In this document: positions 17,010-26,246 of the stretch, one piece after another
Numbering within the stretch: the stretch's first letter is position 1
How the letters are laid out: every line of letters starts with the position of its first letter
Source: Bacillota bacterium
GTDB lineage: Bacteria; Bacillota; Negativicutes; Sporomusales; CTSoil-080
NCBI GenBank assembly: GCA_017889625.1
Contig: JAGGAD010000008.1
Coordinates: forward strand, 1 to 55,483
DNA: 55,483 nucleotides
Direction: 5' to 3'
The notes under the pieces: generated by a model
Seen by the model: the letters and a program-made list of their open reading frames with translations, nothing else
Told to the model about the DNA's origin: nothing
The model's database searches: none
Position numbers and translations under genes: made by a program

Positions 17010-18050
17010 ATGAAAGTAGCATTGTATGAGGGCGTCAGGTCAATAAAAATTGAAGAAAGGCCAAAACCTACGGCCGGCCCGGGCGAGGTTGTCGTTAAGG
17101 TCAAGTATTGCGGAATTTGTGGTACTGATACGCATGCTTATATGCATGAAGGCTTGATGACTCCGGGAACTGTATTTGGTCATGAAACGGTGGGGATAGT
17201 TGAAGAGATTGGCAGCGGCGTTGAAGGTTTTGCGGTTGGTGAAAGGGTAGCGGTTGGTGCGCCGGGGTCATGCCCGGAAGGTTGTTATTTTTGCCGGAGT
17301 GGCAGGTCAACGTTGTGCGTGAATGGGTTTGCCCGGACGTTGGGCATTGGTCCGGGTACGCAAGGTGCCTATGCCGAGTATGTTTTAGCTAAATATCCGA
17401 ATAGAATGTTAATTAAAATACCAGAAAAGGTTAAATTTGAAGAAGCTGTTTTGTTTGATATTTTTTCAACGGCCTATCATGCTTTTCGTCGGTCAAGTTT
17501 TAAGGGCGGACAGAAGGTGGTTGTAGTAGGGGCAGGGGCGATTGGGTTATCAATGGTTCAAATTCTAAAAGCGACAGGGGCCGATTATATTACCGTTCTT
17601 GATCTTGACGCTAAAAAGCGAGAGTTTGCACTGAGCATGGGGGCTGACTTAGCGTTAAATCCTATCGAATATCCTGATATAAAAGGTAAGCTGAACGAAG
17701 TTTATAACGGACTGGGGCCGGATATTGTATTTGAATGCGCCGGCAATCCTAAGGCGGTAGGAACTGCGGTAGATGTATGCCGTCCTGGCGGAGAGGTTAT
17801 TTTGATTGGAACAAATCCCGAACCATTATCGACAATAAATGAAATTCAGATTGGTTTATTTGAATTGGATGTAAAAGGCTCGTTTGCCTATAATGAGGAT
17901 GAAATACGAACTGTTTTGGGCTTTATGGAAAAAGGTAAAATTAATACCAATAAAATGCTTAATAAGATTGTAAAACTTGATGATGTTCAGGCTGCGCTGG
18001 AAGAGTTGTCGAAGACGACGGAGCCGGTACGGTATGCAATTAAGCTGTGA
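17010..18050 (+). CDS. Zinc-dependent alcohol dehydrogenase, MDR family
   Basis: This 346-residue protein has the full medium-chain dehydrogenase pattern: catalytic-zinc residues in CGICGTDTH and GHE, and a structural-zinc-like segment CPEGCYFCRSGRSTLC. The nucleotide-binding loop is VVVGAGAIGLS, followed by an acidic residue (LDLD) that favours NAD over NADP. It resembles sorbitol, galactitol-phosphate or threonine dehydrogenases; the substrate is not determined. ATG 17010 is chosen because TGGAGG lies 5 bases upstream. The next gene begins 33 bases after its stop and is very likely co-transcribed. Confidence 0.9.
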   Translation: MKVALYEGVRSIKIEERPKPTAGPGEVVVKVKYCGICGTDTHAYMHEGLMTPGTVFGHETVGIVEEIGSGVEGFAVGERVAVGAPGSCPEGCYFCRSGRSTLCVNGFARTLGIGPGTQGAYAEYVLAKYPNRMLIKIPEKVKFEEAVLFDIFSTAYHAFRRSSFKGGQKVVVVGAGAIGLSMVQILKATGADYITVLDLDAKKREFALSMGADLALNPIEYPDIKGKLNEVYNGLGPDIVFECAGNPKAVGTAVDVCRPGGEVILIGTNPEPLSTINEIQIGLFELDVKGSFAYNEDEIRTVLGFMEKGKINTNKMLNKIVKLDDVQAALEELSKTTEPVRYAIKL

Positions 18051-18083
18051 GGTTAAATATTATATTTTTGGAGGTATATTATA

Positions 18084-19007
18084 ATGAAGAAATATGTAGA
18101 TTTATTATTTAAGTCAATGGTTGCGCACGATCCGTTCATATTACCGTTGGCGGATTCCTATGCTGCAACCGAGAATTCTGAGCCGGCTGCATTAGGCGCG
18201 ATGAGCTGCTGGCGCACGGTAACCGGTCTGAATTGTATTGGGCAATGTATTATTGACAAAGCGGCCGGGCAGATTTTCGTTACCGCAAATCTTGCGGAGG
18301 GCGGGATGCCGTCAGTATTTTACGGCAGATTGAAGATTGAAAATGAGACAATTTCTGAGTTGGAACTGTATATTGACAGAGCGCCGGTCGATTCCGGGTT
18401 TATCTTTAAGCCGGAAGAAATGAATACACTGCCTAAGGGCTGGACTTCGCCGATTCCGGCGGATGGCAGAGCAACCCGGGAAGAATTGTTGGCAGTTGGC
18501 AAGGCCATCTTCGATAACAGCACCGGGGTGGAGTATGAGTCATCGGAAGACTGTATCTTAATGGAGATCGGGGGAATTGTCTATGAAGATCCTGAATATC
18601 TTGAAGGCTTAAACTTCGACGGCAAAGGGAATGAATATAGGTCGCAAGAGAAAGTCACCATTCCGGCGGGGTTAGCTCCGGCCCGGCCGACGGACCCCAA
18701 AGCCCGCGTTGCGGTTATCGATGAAGAACAAGGTATTGTAGTTAGTTTCGCGGTAGTCCATGGTTATGTTGCGCCTTATGTTGTTACTAAAGAAACCGGA
18801 TCGTGTTTTGTACCGGCCCAGATGATTGAGATGCATAGAGGGACGTTGAAGCCAGAAATGTTTAAGGGAAGAAAGGTCGCTCAAGAAATGCCGGCATCGG
18901 CGACAACGGTTGAAATTCTCCGGTTCCATTCCGGCAAGGTCCAAGGAATGCATCGGTATATCAACCTCCAAGGGCCCGGCGCCAGTACGCCATGGGTGGC
19001 TAAATAA
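18084..19007 (+). CDS. Uncharacterised protein, possibly DUF8021-like
   Basis: This 307-residue protein has no signal peptide or membrane helix. It carries notable segments HDPFILPLADSYAATENS, SCWRTVTGLNCIGQ and RLKIENETISELELYIDR. That pattern recalls small SnoaL/cystatin-like-fold proteins (DUF8021 type) seen near oxidoreductases; this is from memory and untested. A weaker repeat of the theme occurs in the second half (VSFAVVHGY, MHRYINLQGPG). It is co-transcribed with the zinc dehydrogenase, so a role in the same pathway is likely. A broken partial copy lies at 22849-23121, showing past duplication. Confidence 0.75.
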   Translation: MKKYVDLLFKSMVAHDPFILPLADSYAATENSEPAALGAMSCWRTVTGLNCIGQCIIDKAAGQIFVTANLAEGGMPSVFYGRLKIENETISELELYIDRAPVDSGFIFKPEEMNTLPKGWTSPIPADGRATREELLAVGKAIFDNSTGVEYESSEDCILMEIGGIVYEDPEYLEGLNFDGKGNEYRSQEKVTIPAGLAPARPTDPKARVAVIDEEQGIVVSFAVVHGYVAPYVVTKETGSCFVPAQMIEMHRGTLKPEMFKGRKVAQEMPASATTVEILRFHSGKVQGMHRYINLQGPGASTPWVAK

Positions 19008-19050
19008 GTCGATAGCAACTAAATTTTTGCGGTTGTAATAATTATAGGGA

Positions 19051-19092
19051 TGGCGTTTTTATTTCCTTATTAAAAAGGAAATAAAAACGCCA
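19051..19092 (+). terminator. Hairpin terminator after the uncharacterised gene
   Basis: A perfect 18-bp stem (19051-19068 with 19075-19092) has a 6-base loop. The 3' flank is not T-rich, so it may also protect the mRNA end. Confidence 0.75.
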
Positions 19093-19130
19093 ATCTGTTT
19101 CAGTAGTCTGACCTTGAATGGAGGGGGAAC

Positions 19131-19934
19131 ATGTCAAAGTTAGCTGGAGTGATTGATACGATTGATATTATAAAAAAGACGTGTCCGGTTGATGTAGTTA
19201 TTATTGTGGTGAATCGGCAAGGGGTAATTATGGGCATTGCGGCAGCGGGTTTTATGACAAACCAACCCCAGATTGGAGTTGACAGGCTGCCGAAAGAGGC
19301 CGCGGTTTACCAGGCGATGGAACAACAAAAAGTTATCACTGAAACGATGGAAATAATTAAGTCCCAGGCCTGCCCCATTGTGGAGGACGATGGAACGGTT
19401 AGTGGGGCGATGATTATGTCACAGAGTATGGAAACGCAAAATAGTCTTTATGCTGCGGCTAAAGAGTTGGCATCAGCAACTGAGCAACTGTCAGCGACAA
19501 CGGAGGAGTTGGGCGGTTCGGCATCACAGTTGGCGGAAGAATTGGCAAAGGTTAAAATTAGTAGTGAGAATGTTCTGACTAATATTAATAAAACGGATGA
19601 TATTTTAAAATTTGTGAGTGAGGTTGCCGCAAATTCTAATTTGCTTGGGCTTAATGCTGCCATTGAAGCGGCTCGAGCCGGAGAGCAGGGCCGGGGGTTT
19701 GCGGTTGTTGCGGAAGAAATTCGCAAAATGGCGGTGAATAGCGCTCAGTCAGTTAATGAAATCAAACATATTTTGCAAACCACGCACAGTGAAACGGTGA
19801 CGGTTGTCCGAACGATTGTCAATACATCGGAGTTTGGTGAGCGTCAGGCGGCTACTACGGAGGAAATTGCCGCAACGGTCCAGGCATTAGCGGAAGCGGC
19901 CGGGAAGGTTGAACAAATTGCCGGAAAGTTATAG
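19131..19934 (+). CDS. Soluble methyl-accepting chemotaxis-type signal transducer
   Basis: This 267-residue protein has no transmembrane segment. An N-terminal sensory region of about 110 residues ([17 protein letters not shown].., then [18 protein letters not shown]) precedes a compact MCP signalling hairpin. The highly conserved tip [30 protein letters not shown] lies near residues 181-210. Similar short cytoplasmic receptors (YfmS type) sense internal metabolites and act through CheA/CheW. It lies between the dehydrogenase pair and the MATE exporter. The start follows GGAGGGGG. Confidence 0.88.
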   Translation: MSKLAGVIDTIDIIKKTCPVDVVIIVVNRQGVIMGIAAAGFMTNQPQIGVDRLPKEAAVYQAMEQQKVITETMEIIKSQACPIVEDDGTVSGAMIMSQSMETQNSLYAAAKELASATEQLSATTEELGGSASQLAEELAKVKISSENVLTNINKTDDILKFVSEVAANSNLLGLNAAIEAARAGEQGRGFAVVAEEIRKMAVNSAQSVNEIKHILQTTHSETVTVVRTIVNTSEFGERQAATTEEIAATVQALAEAAGKVEQIAGKL

Positions 19935-19962
19935 TTGTTGGTGACTTATGGAGGATGTAATC

Positions 19963-21336
19963 GTGGATAAGGCTAAATTACTTGGTGAGAGCAGAATTAC
20001 TTCCTTGCTGTGGCGGTTTTCGGTACCGGCTATTGTTGGCAATTTAGTTAATGCTCTATATAATGTGGTTGATAGTATTTTTGTGGGGCAGGGTGTGGGA
20101 GAGATCGGTCTTACGGCGGTAACGATTGCTTTTCCATTGATGTTAATATTAATTGCAATAGGGATGTTTGTTGCGGCGGGAACGTCTGCTTTGGTATCCA
20201 TGCGACTTGGTGAACAAAAGCTTGAGGAAGCGGAATTTATTTTAGGCAATGCTTTGACCATGATTATCGTACTTATTACGGTATCGACAAGTCTGGCCTT
20301 ATGGTTTCTTGATCCGTTGCTAATAACTTTTGGGGCGACACCTGATGTTTTGCCATATGCGCACGACTTTATGAGTATCATTCTGTGGGGAAGCGCATTT
20401 TTGCATATTGCGTTTGGCTTAAATAATGTTATCCAGGCGCAGGGGGATCCGGGAACTGCGTTAAAAACGATGTTGATATCGGCGCTAATTAATATTATTC
20501 TTAATCCTTTATTTATTTTTGGTATGCATTTAGGGGTTAAGGGATCGGCGCTAGCAACGGTCATTTCTCAGGCGGTGGCAGCAATTTGGGTACTAGCTTA
20601 TTTCATTAAGGGGCGTGGTTCGTTAAAGTTGCGAGTAAAGTGTCTGGCCTTACGTAAAGCTATTGTGGTTGATATTTCTAAAATTGGTGTGTCGGTTTTT
20701 CTTATGCAAATTAGCAATAGTGTAGTAATGGTTTTAATCAATAATAGTTTGGTTGTCTACGGTGGTGAACTTGCGGTGGCGGCTTATGGCATTATAAATA
20801 GGATGGTTATGTTGCTCATGATGCCGGTTATGGGGATTGTTCAGAGTGCTCAACCGATAATTGGTTATAATTATGGTGCTAGGTATTATGGACGGGTAAT
20901 TCAGACTATTAGAATAGCGCTGGCTGTAGCTACGATGTTATGTATCGGCGGATTTATTGTAGTGCAGGTTTTTGCAACGGAAATTGTTTGCTTATTCAAC
21001 GGTGGTCCTGAACTGGTAAAAATCGGCTCAAGAGGGCTAAAAATATTTTTGTTGATGTTGCCGTTAATCAGTCTGCCGATGGTTGGGGGAACTTATTTTC
21101 AAGCGGTCGGTAAAGCAAGTTATTCAATTGTTTTAAATTTGCTTCGGCAAGTTCTGCTGCTCATACCACTGGTCATATTTTTGCCGCCAATGTTTGGTTT
21201 AGTAGGAATTTGGGCCGCAGCACCAATTTCAGATGTTACTGCTACTGGGTTAACTATATTGCTGCTATTTAAGGAACTGAAAAAGTTAAAAGCCGATAAA
21301 CGGGGCTGGGGGCAGACTGCGGCTGAAACGGATTAA
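19963..21336 (+). CDS. MATE family multidrug/toxin efflux transporter
   Basis: This 457-residue protein has twelve predicted helices and conserved MATE features: the N-terminal WRFSVPAIVGNLVNALYNVVDSIFVG segment, QGDPGTALK after helix 5, and IGYNYGA. It exports cationic drugs or metabolites using a Na+ or H+ gradient. GTG 19963 is preferred to ATG 19948, since GGAGGA lies just before it. The gene is 28 bases after the soluble chemoreceptor and probably in the same transcript. Confidence 0.92.
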   Translation: MDKAKLLGESRITSLLWRFSVPAIVGNLVNALYNVVDSIFVGQGVGEIGLTAVTIAFPLMLILIAIGMFVAAGTSALVSMRLGEQKLEEAEFILGNALTMIIVLITVSTSLALWFLDPLLITFGATPDVLPYAHDFMSIILWGSAFLHIAFGLNNVIQAQGDPGTALKTMLISALINIILNPLFIFGMHLGVKGSALATVISQAVAAIWVLAYFIKGRGSLKLRVKCLALRKAIVVDISKIGVSVFLMQISNSVVMVLINNSLVVYGGELAVAAYGIINRMVMLLMMPVMGIVQSAQPIIGYNYGARYYGRVIQTIRIALAVATMLCIGGFIVVQVFATEIVCLFNGGPELVKIGSRGLKIFLLMLPLISLPMVGGTYFQAVGKASYSIVLNLLRQVLLLIPLVIFLPPMFGLVGIWAAAPISDVTATGLTILLLFKELKKLKADKRGWGQTAAETD

Positions 21337-21395
21337 TTGAAGTTATAGTTGTAGGCTTTTATATTGTTAATCAAACACGAAAAATCTAGATGGTA

Positions 21396-21436
21396 CCTCG
21401 GTCACATTGGTGACCGGGGATTTTATGTTTTTTGGG
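21396..21436 (+). terminator. Terminator after the MATE gene
   Basis: A 10-bp GC-rich stem (21396-21405 with 21410-21419) has loop ATTG. It is followed by interrupted T runs. The sequence just before it, TGGTACCTCGG, is one base from a T-box core, but no downstream gene on this strand would use it. Confidence 0.75.
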
Positions 21437-21447
21437 GTGAATAGTAT

Positions 21448-21497
21448 AACGTAAAACAGCTATTTGTCTTATGGTGGACAAATAGCTGTTTTACGTT
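21448..21497. terminator. Bidirectional terminator between MATE and LysR genes
   Basis: A perfect 21-bp stem (21448-21468 with 21477-21497) has an 8-base loop. It lies 6 bases from the end of the convergent LysR gene. Confidence 0.85.
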
Positions 21498-21503
21498 AAA
21501 AGT

Positions 21504-22430
21504 TTAGCCGGTTTCTTGGGGAGCAAGTAAGTCGCAGGGCGGTTGGCTTTTGATCATGTTTAAAAATAAGGGGATTATGGGGTTGGAATTGTTTGTTCGC
21601 CATACGGCTATTAATGATGTTACTCGGTCATAGTCCTCTTCCAGATCAATGAAGCGAATGGCAGGGCTGGCTTGGTTTTTGTAACAGCTAGGGAGTACGG
21701 TAATTCCTAGCTTTGCTTCAACTAATACTAACAGTGTTTCCGCTGAACTGGCTTGAGCTACGATTTTTGGTGAGACCCCGGTGTTATTGCAATCGTTTAC
21801 TATTGATTCAAAGCCAGATGGATTGCTTTTTTGATCAAAGAAGACAAAAGGCTCATTTGCTAAATCGGAGCGGTGAATTGTTGCTTTTTTAGCCAGGGGA
21901 TGATCGCAAGGGACTACGGCGCATAAGGGGTCAGCGAAAGCGACGCAGATATTTTCCCAAGAAAACTTTGGATCGATATTTAGGGCGTGTGAAAACTGAA
22001 ACAGTATATCTACTTTTCCATTATGTAATAAATCCTGGAGGTTGTTTGTATTGTTAACTAACTTCAGGTTGATGTTGGGATAGGCAAAGAGAAAATTCCG
22101 CAGCCAATGAGGAAAGTAGTCTTTTCCAACAAGACCGTAGAAGCCTAGCGTTAAATTGCCTTGGGCATTGGCATTGGCCAAAAGGGTAGTGTTTACGGCG
22201 TTTTCTAATTTTGTAACAATAGTTTTAACTTCGTTATAAAATACTTCGCCGGCATTGGTCAACTTAACGGTGCGTTTATTGCGGTAAAAAAGCGGTATTC
22301 CCAATTCTTTTTCTAAGGCAATAATTTGGTGACTTATTGCGGTTTGAGCAATGTAATGATGTTGGGCTGCTTTTGTAAAATTCAGATATTCGGCGACAGA
22401 AATAAAATATTCCAGTTGTTTAAGATTCAC
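21504..22430 (-). CDS. LysR family transcriptional regulator
   Basis: This 308-residue LysR protein has helix-turn-helix NLKQLEYFISVAEYLNFTKAAQHH and IAQTAISHQIIALEKELG, followed by a substrate-binding-like effector domain. GTG 22430 is chosen because it yields the family-typical N-terminus and has GGGAGGG upstream; longer starts add residues outside the family. It is a paralogue of the regulator at 10738. It diverges from a region that now holds only a decayed gene and then an MFS exporter, so its original target may be lost or may be that exporter. Confidence 0.9.
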   Translation of the reverse strand: MNLKQLEYFISVAEYLNFTKAAQHHYIAQTAISHQIIALEKELGIPLFYRNKRTVKLTNAGEVFYNEVKTIVTKLENAVNTTLLANANAQGNLTLGFYGLVGKDYFPHWLRNFLFAYPNINLKLVNNTNNLQDLLHNGKVDILFQFSHALNIDPKFSWENICVAFADPLCAVVPCDHPLAKKATIHRSDLANEPFVFFDQKSNPSGFESIVNDCNNTGVSPKIVAQASSAETLLVLVEAKLGITVLPSCYKNQASPAIRFIDLEEDYDRVTSLIAVWRTNNSNPIIPLFLNMIKSQPPCDLLAPQETG

Positions 22431-22468
22431 GATATGAACCCTCCCATTTTCATTAGGCCACAAAATCC

Positions 22469-22505
22469 TAATTCTTATATGCGGTAAAATTTTAATTCTT
22501 ATATG
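22469..22505. promoter_or_regulatory. Direct repeat upstream of the LysR gene
   Basis: TAATTCTTATATG occurs at 22469-22481 and again at 22493-22505, 24 bases apart start to start (about two helical turns). The pair sits 39 bases upstream of the LysR start codon and may be its binding site. Confidence 0.4.
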
Positions 22506-22720
22506 GTTAAATAAAAATTAAAATTGCATCAACATGAAATAGTTTAGCGTATGGTTCATTTAGAGGATTTTTTAGGGGAAAAAACTTAGTGTTTTATTAC
22601 AAGTTTTTAAATAAATGTAAAAAAATAATCACTACTTTTGACATTATACACCTAATCAAAAAAATAAGGAATAGGGCCTGGGATGAGTGCTTTATGATAA
22701 AAATTTGAAAACAAAGCGGA

Positions 22721-22768
22721 TAAGTAAGAACTTTTTGTGCTTACTCATAGCCGGTTTATATATTTCAC
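22721..22768 (+). repeat. Diverged copy of the terminator at 16778-16823
   Basis: The stretch with TAAGTAAG...CTTACTCATAG, then TTTATATATTTCA, resembles the GltB-like gene terminator and its 3' flank (ATGAGTAAG...CTTACTCATAG, TTTTTATATTTCA). No GltB-like gene precedes it here. It marks the left part of an old duplication that continues into the pseudogene below. Confidence 0.55.
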
Positions 22769-22848
22769 TTCTAAATTGGCTGTCTATATAATTAATTTAG
22801 AACATTACAAAGATTAACTGTTTTTGCAATGTTTTTAAAATTACTTTA

Positions 22849-23121
22849 ATTACGCACGATCCGTCCATATTATCGCTGGCGGCTTCCGATACCGCCACCG
22901 GTAATTTTGAGTCTGGCTAGTTAGGAGTGATGAGCTACTGGCGTATAGTAATCGGCCTGAATTATAGCTACCAATCCATTATCGACAAATTGGCCGGGCA
23001 GGTTATGGTTATAGCGAATGTTGCGGAGGGCTGCCGTCGGTATTTCGGAAGAGTGAAAATTGAAAATTCATCGAGATCGGGGGAATTGGCTATTAGCAAA
23101 AATATTCCCGTGCGGCAATGA
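22849..23121 (+). pseudogene. Decayed partial copy of the uncharacterised gene at 18084
   Basis: The translation from 22849 keeps HDPSILSLA, then has an in-frame TAG (22918), then continues LGVMSYWR, GLNYSYQSIIDKLAGQ, ANVAEG and FGRVKIEN. This parallels HDPFILPLA, LGAMSCWR, GLNCIGQCIIDKAAGQ, ANLAEG and YGRLKIEN of the intact protein. After KIEN about 218 bases are missing. The sequence resumes with 16 bases identical to 18564-18579 (here 23073-23088), now out of frame. A dehydrogenase copy is absent. The remaining 23122-23329 shows no gene and should hold the promoter of the MFS gene. Confidence 0.82.
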
Positions 23122-23329
23122 TTATGGAGTTACTTGTAGTGGTTTTAAAAGTGAGTTCAATTTTGTTGGAATAAGAAGAGTAGTACTGCTATCATTGTTA
23201 TAATTAGAATACTAACAAGAATTGGCAAAAATCTGTATATTCTGCATTAATTTTTAGCAGATAGCTTCAATAGCGTTAAAGAGCTAGATATTTTAGTAGC
23301 AAAACTTATTATAGGAGGTAAATAGTGAG

Positions 23330-24544
23330 ATGGTAACTAGTACAAAAGGTTGGGTAACGAAAATCGCGGTATTGTTTATATTTTTACTCAACGTGGAAAC
23401 ATCACTTGTGAATACGGCGCTTGGTGAAATTTCAAAAGCCTTTCCGGGGACAGATCCTGTTATGATTAACCTTATATCTACTTTCCCGGTTTTCTTTGCG
23501 TTGATAATGTCTTTTTTTATCGGAAAATTAGCTGAGAAATATGACAAGAAAAAGCTGTTGCTTTGGTCGTTAATTATTTATATTATTGGCGGTTTGGGCG
23601 GAGCCTTCATTAATGGCAGTATTGCTGAGTTGCTCATAATGAGAGCTTTTGTTGGTATTGGAGCCGGAATGTCGGCACCGTTATGCGGTTCAATTATTGC
23701 TGATCTGTTTGAACCAAAGGAGCAAGCGATGATGTTGGGGTGGTCTAATGGCTTTTCTAGTTTGCTGGCGGTTCTTATTACGATGCTAAGCGGTTGGTTA
23801 TGCGCCATAAACTGGACATATACTTTCTTGGCTTATGGAATATTTGTCTTTGTATTGCTATTAGAGATGTATGCGTTGCCGTCACTGCCAGCAGTTGTTG
23901 CCGCAGCAGAGGCTGAGACGAAAGAAAAACCCAAATATACAACCAAACAAAAAGTAAAGTTAGGCTTAATGGGCTTATATGTACTCTGTAACTTAATGGT
24001 TGGCATGTTGTTGTTTATGAAGATGCCGATCCTAATGACGCAAGAAAATATAGGCGGGCCGGTAGTTATTGCTACTGCCTTTTCTGCTAGTACAGTTATG
24101 GCTTGTATTTCCTCGTTGCTATTTGGGTATATCGTCAGATTCTTCAAGAGATATACCTTAGCGATATATTCGATTCTTACTGCATTGGCCTTTTTTATCA
24201 TTCTCAGCGCACATAGTGCAGATTTAGTGATTATTGCTTTAGCTTTCAATGGTTTTGCTATGGGGATGATGATGCCGGCGCTTCAACTGAAAGCGATTTC
24301 CACCGGGCCGAAAGCCAATGCAACTTATGCTACCTCCATAATTTTAGGTTCCTTATTTGTAGGACAAATATTGGCTACTTTTGTAGAAAAAGCGTTGGTA
24401 GTCTTTGGCGATCCAACTCCCCGGGCATTGTTCCTCTTTGGCGGCATTATGTTCATTGTTTATACGGTAGCGTATCTGATTTGGATTTTTGCGAATCCAA
24501 AAACTGATGCGGAAATAGCCTCCGATATGTCCGCTAACGCTTAA
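23330..24544 (+). CDS. MFS family exporter
   Basis: This 404-residue transporter has about 12 membrane segments. It carries the MFS loop signature GKLAEKYDKKKLLLWS between helices 2 and 3, an acidic residue in helix 1 (LNVETSLVNTAL), and a central basic loop (EAETKEKPKYTTKQK). It probably effluxes small molecules by proton antiport; the substrate is unknown. The start ATG has AGGAGGT 10 bases upstream. It follows the decayed gene and could be under the divergent LysR. Confidence 0.88.
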   Translation: MVTSTKGWVTKIAVLFIFLLNVETSLVNTALGEISKAFPGTDPVMINLISTFPVFFALIMSFFIGKLAEKYDKKKLLLWSLIIYIIGGLGGAFINGSIAELLIMRAFVGIGAGMSAPLCGSIIADLFEPKEQAMMLGWSNGFSSLLAVLITMLSGWLCAINWTYTFLAYGIFVFVLLLEMYALPSLPAVVAAAEAETKEKPKYTTKQKVKLGLMGLYVLCNLMVGMLLFMKMPILMTQENIGGPVVIATAFSASTVMACISSLLFGYIVRFFKRYTLAIYSILTALAFFIILSAHSADLVIIALAFNGFAMGMMMPALQLKAISTGPKANATYATSIILGSLFVGQILATFVEKALVVFGDPTPRALFLFGGIMFIVYTVAYLIWIFANPKTDAEIASDMSANA

Positions 24545-24714
24545 CAGTTTAATAAATTAACATTGCTGGTTCCTAGGTTCTTGAGGCAACAAGAAAACTC
24601 GAGAATATAGAAACATAAAGAAATGTGAAGGAGGTTGAATAATAGGAGGAAAGTTCCCCCATAGTCAAATGTAAACGTATTTTACCGTAGTTACATGAAA
24701 ATGGAGGTATAAGT

Positions 24715-25989
24715 ATGATGAAAAGAATTAGTGTAGTGTTGACCGTCATTTTTGTCCTAGGTATTGCTAGCGTGGCGGGAGCGGCGGCAGCAAATCCTTT
24801 TGGCGATGTACCGGCAGGTCATTGGGCCTATAGCGCGGTATCTCAACTTGCCAGGGATGGTGTGATCGAAGGGGATAGCGATCGGGTTTTTAATGGTGGT
24901 AGAACGGTAAGCCGCTATGAAATGGCCTTGATAGTTACCAGGGCAATGGCAAAAATGGACAAGGCCAATGCCGATGATGCCGCCCTGATAAGAAAAATGG
25001 TGGCCGAGTTTTCTAATGAACTTAATGGTTTAGGGGTTCGAGTTTCCGCATTGGAAACGAAAACGAATAAAACGACTATTTATTCGTTAGGGTTTATCAA
25101 GGACGATTATCATAATTTGGGTGCCAACACAACGCCTTACTTTGAACGTGGGTTTAAATATATTATCGGGTTTAATCATAGTGTGGATGGAAATTTTGTT
25201 CTTACCGCAGAAAACGAATACATAAGAAATATTAATTTTGGTAATTCAGCCCCGCCGGCCCTGATCCAAAATGAATTAAAACAACTAAACTTCCATGGCG
25301 ATATCGGAGATGTCAATGTTACTTTAGGTAAATATATTCATTATGATGCGATATTTGATGGTGAAGTTTTGGGAGCAAAAATAGCTGTCGGCAATAAACC
25401 GGAGGATAAATTGAAAGCTTCGATTCAATATGGCAGGTTAGCCGCCGCCTATGGGTTAGCTTCTTTCGATTCGGCTGCCGCGTTTGATCCACTATGGACC
25501 GGTACGGCTACGCCGCAATATTTTGCCTTGGAAGGAAGTTATGCCGTCAGCAAGGCTACTACGCTGAGTGGCAGCTATAGTCAAGGAAGTGCCGATAATT
25601 ATAACACCGCTAAATATGCTCTCGTGGGGGTAGATCATAACCTTACTAAGGATTTAGCCTTAAAAGCTTTTTATGGTAAATCTAACTATGCTTCAAACAA
25701 TAAAACTTATGCGCTTGGCGTTCAATATAAGAATGCTATTCCGCCGGTGCTGGGGTCTTATGACATCTGGGCACGTTATCTCAATGTTGACGCTACCTCG
25801 GTTATCAAAAGCGGTTATTGGGGATGGGATCGGGCCCATGGCGCCAAGGGACCCGAAGTCGGATATGATGTTGTGCTCATAAAAAATACGATTTTGTCGT
25901 TTGAGATTGATCTGATGAAAGCAACAACGGCCGGTGATAATTGGCAGGACTATTTCTATCGGGTGCAGCTCGGAATGTTCCTGTTCTAA
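24715..25989 (+). CDS. SLH-domain outer-membrane porin-like protein
   Basis: This 424-residue protein has a signal peptide (cleavage near VAGAAAA), one S-layer homology domain at about 27-80 (PFGDVPAGHWAYSAVSQLARDGVI, RYEMALIVTRAMAK), a short coiled linker (ALETKTNKT), and then a long amphipathic beta-strand region. That region ends in an aromatic residue (MFLF), as in outer-membrane barrels. This SLH-barrel design is typical of Negativicutes, where the SLH domain binds polyaminated peptidoglycan and links it to the outer membrane. It has its own GGAGGT site and a downstream hairpin. Confidence 0.9.
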   Translation: MMKRISVVLTVIFVLGIASVAGAAAANPFGDVPAGHWAYSAVSQLARDGVIEGDSDRVFNGGRTVSRYEMALIVTRAMAKMDKANADDAALIRKMVAEFSNELNGLGVRVSALETKTNKTTIYSLGFIKDDYHNLGANTTPYFERGFKYIIGFNHSVDGNFVLTAENEYIRNINFGNSAPPALIQNELKQLNFHGDIGDVNVTLGKYIHYDAIFDGEVLGAKIAVGNKPEDKLKASIQYGRLAAAYGLASFDSAAAFDPLWTGTATPQYFALEGSYAVSKATTLSGSYSQGSADNYNTAKYALVGVDHNLTKDLALKAFYGKSNYASNNKTYALGVQYKNAIPPVLGSYDIWARYLNVDATSVIKSGYWGWDRAHGAKGPEVGYDVVLIKNTILSFEIDLMKATTAGDNWQDYFYRVQLGMFLF

Positions 25990-26019
25990 GTTTCCGGATT
26001 ATAAAAACCTAACAGTTAA

Positions 26020-26058
26020 AGATTTGCCCCAGGGGTGGATGACCGCTGGGGCAAATCT
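26020..26058 (+). terminator. Terminator after the SLH porin gene
   Basis: A perfect 12-bp stem AGATTTGCCCCA (26020-26031) with 26047-26058 has a 15-base loop. Only a weak T run follows. Bases 26059-26246 show no gene. Confidence 0.75.
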
Positions 26059-26246
26059 CTATTTAGCAAGGGTTTATGCCAGAAGTGATTTTTTTAGGAA
26101 AAGAACTGATAAATATAAATTGGCAAATTTTAAAGTTCCAGGAGTATAGCACCTCGATACATAATAATGTTTCTTATTATAAATAGTAAACGTATCCAAA
26201 AATATGATGAGTTGACAGATAAGTACTCGTTTTACTTAGAAGCCTG

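Noticed and set aside
21385-21420. TGGTACCTCGG before a hairpin, resembling a T-box core
   Set aside because: It lies after the MATE gene with no downstream gene on the same strand and no room for a leader; more likely an ordinary terminator with a chance match.
24640-24680. Tiny frame with a strong ribosome site before the SLH porin gene
   Set aside because: It has only nine codons from a TTG and no distinguishing feature; the second GGAGGT site serves the porin itself.
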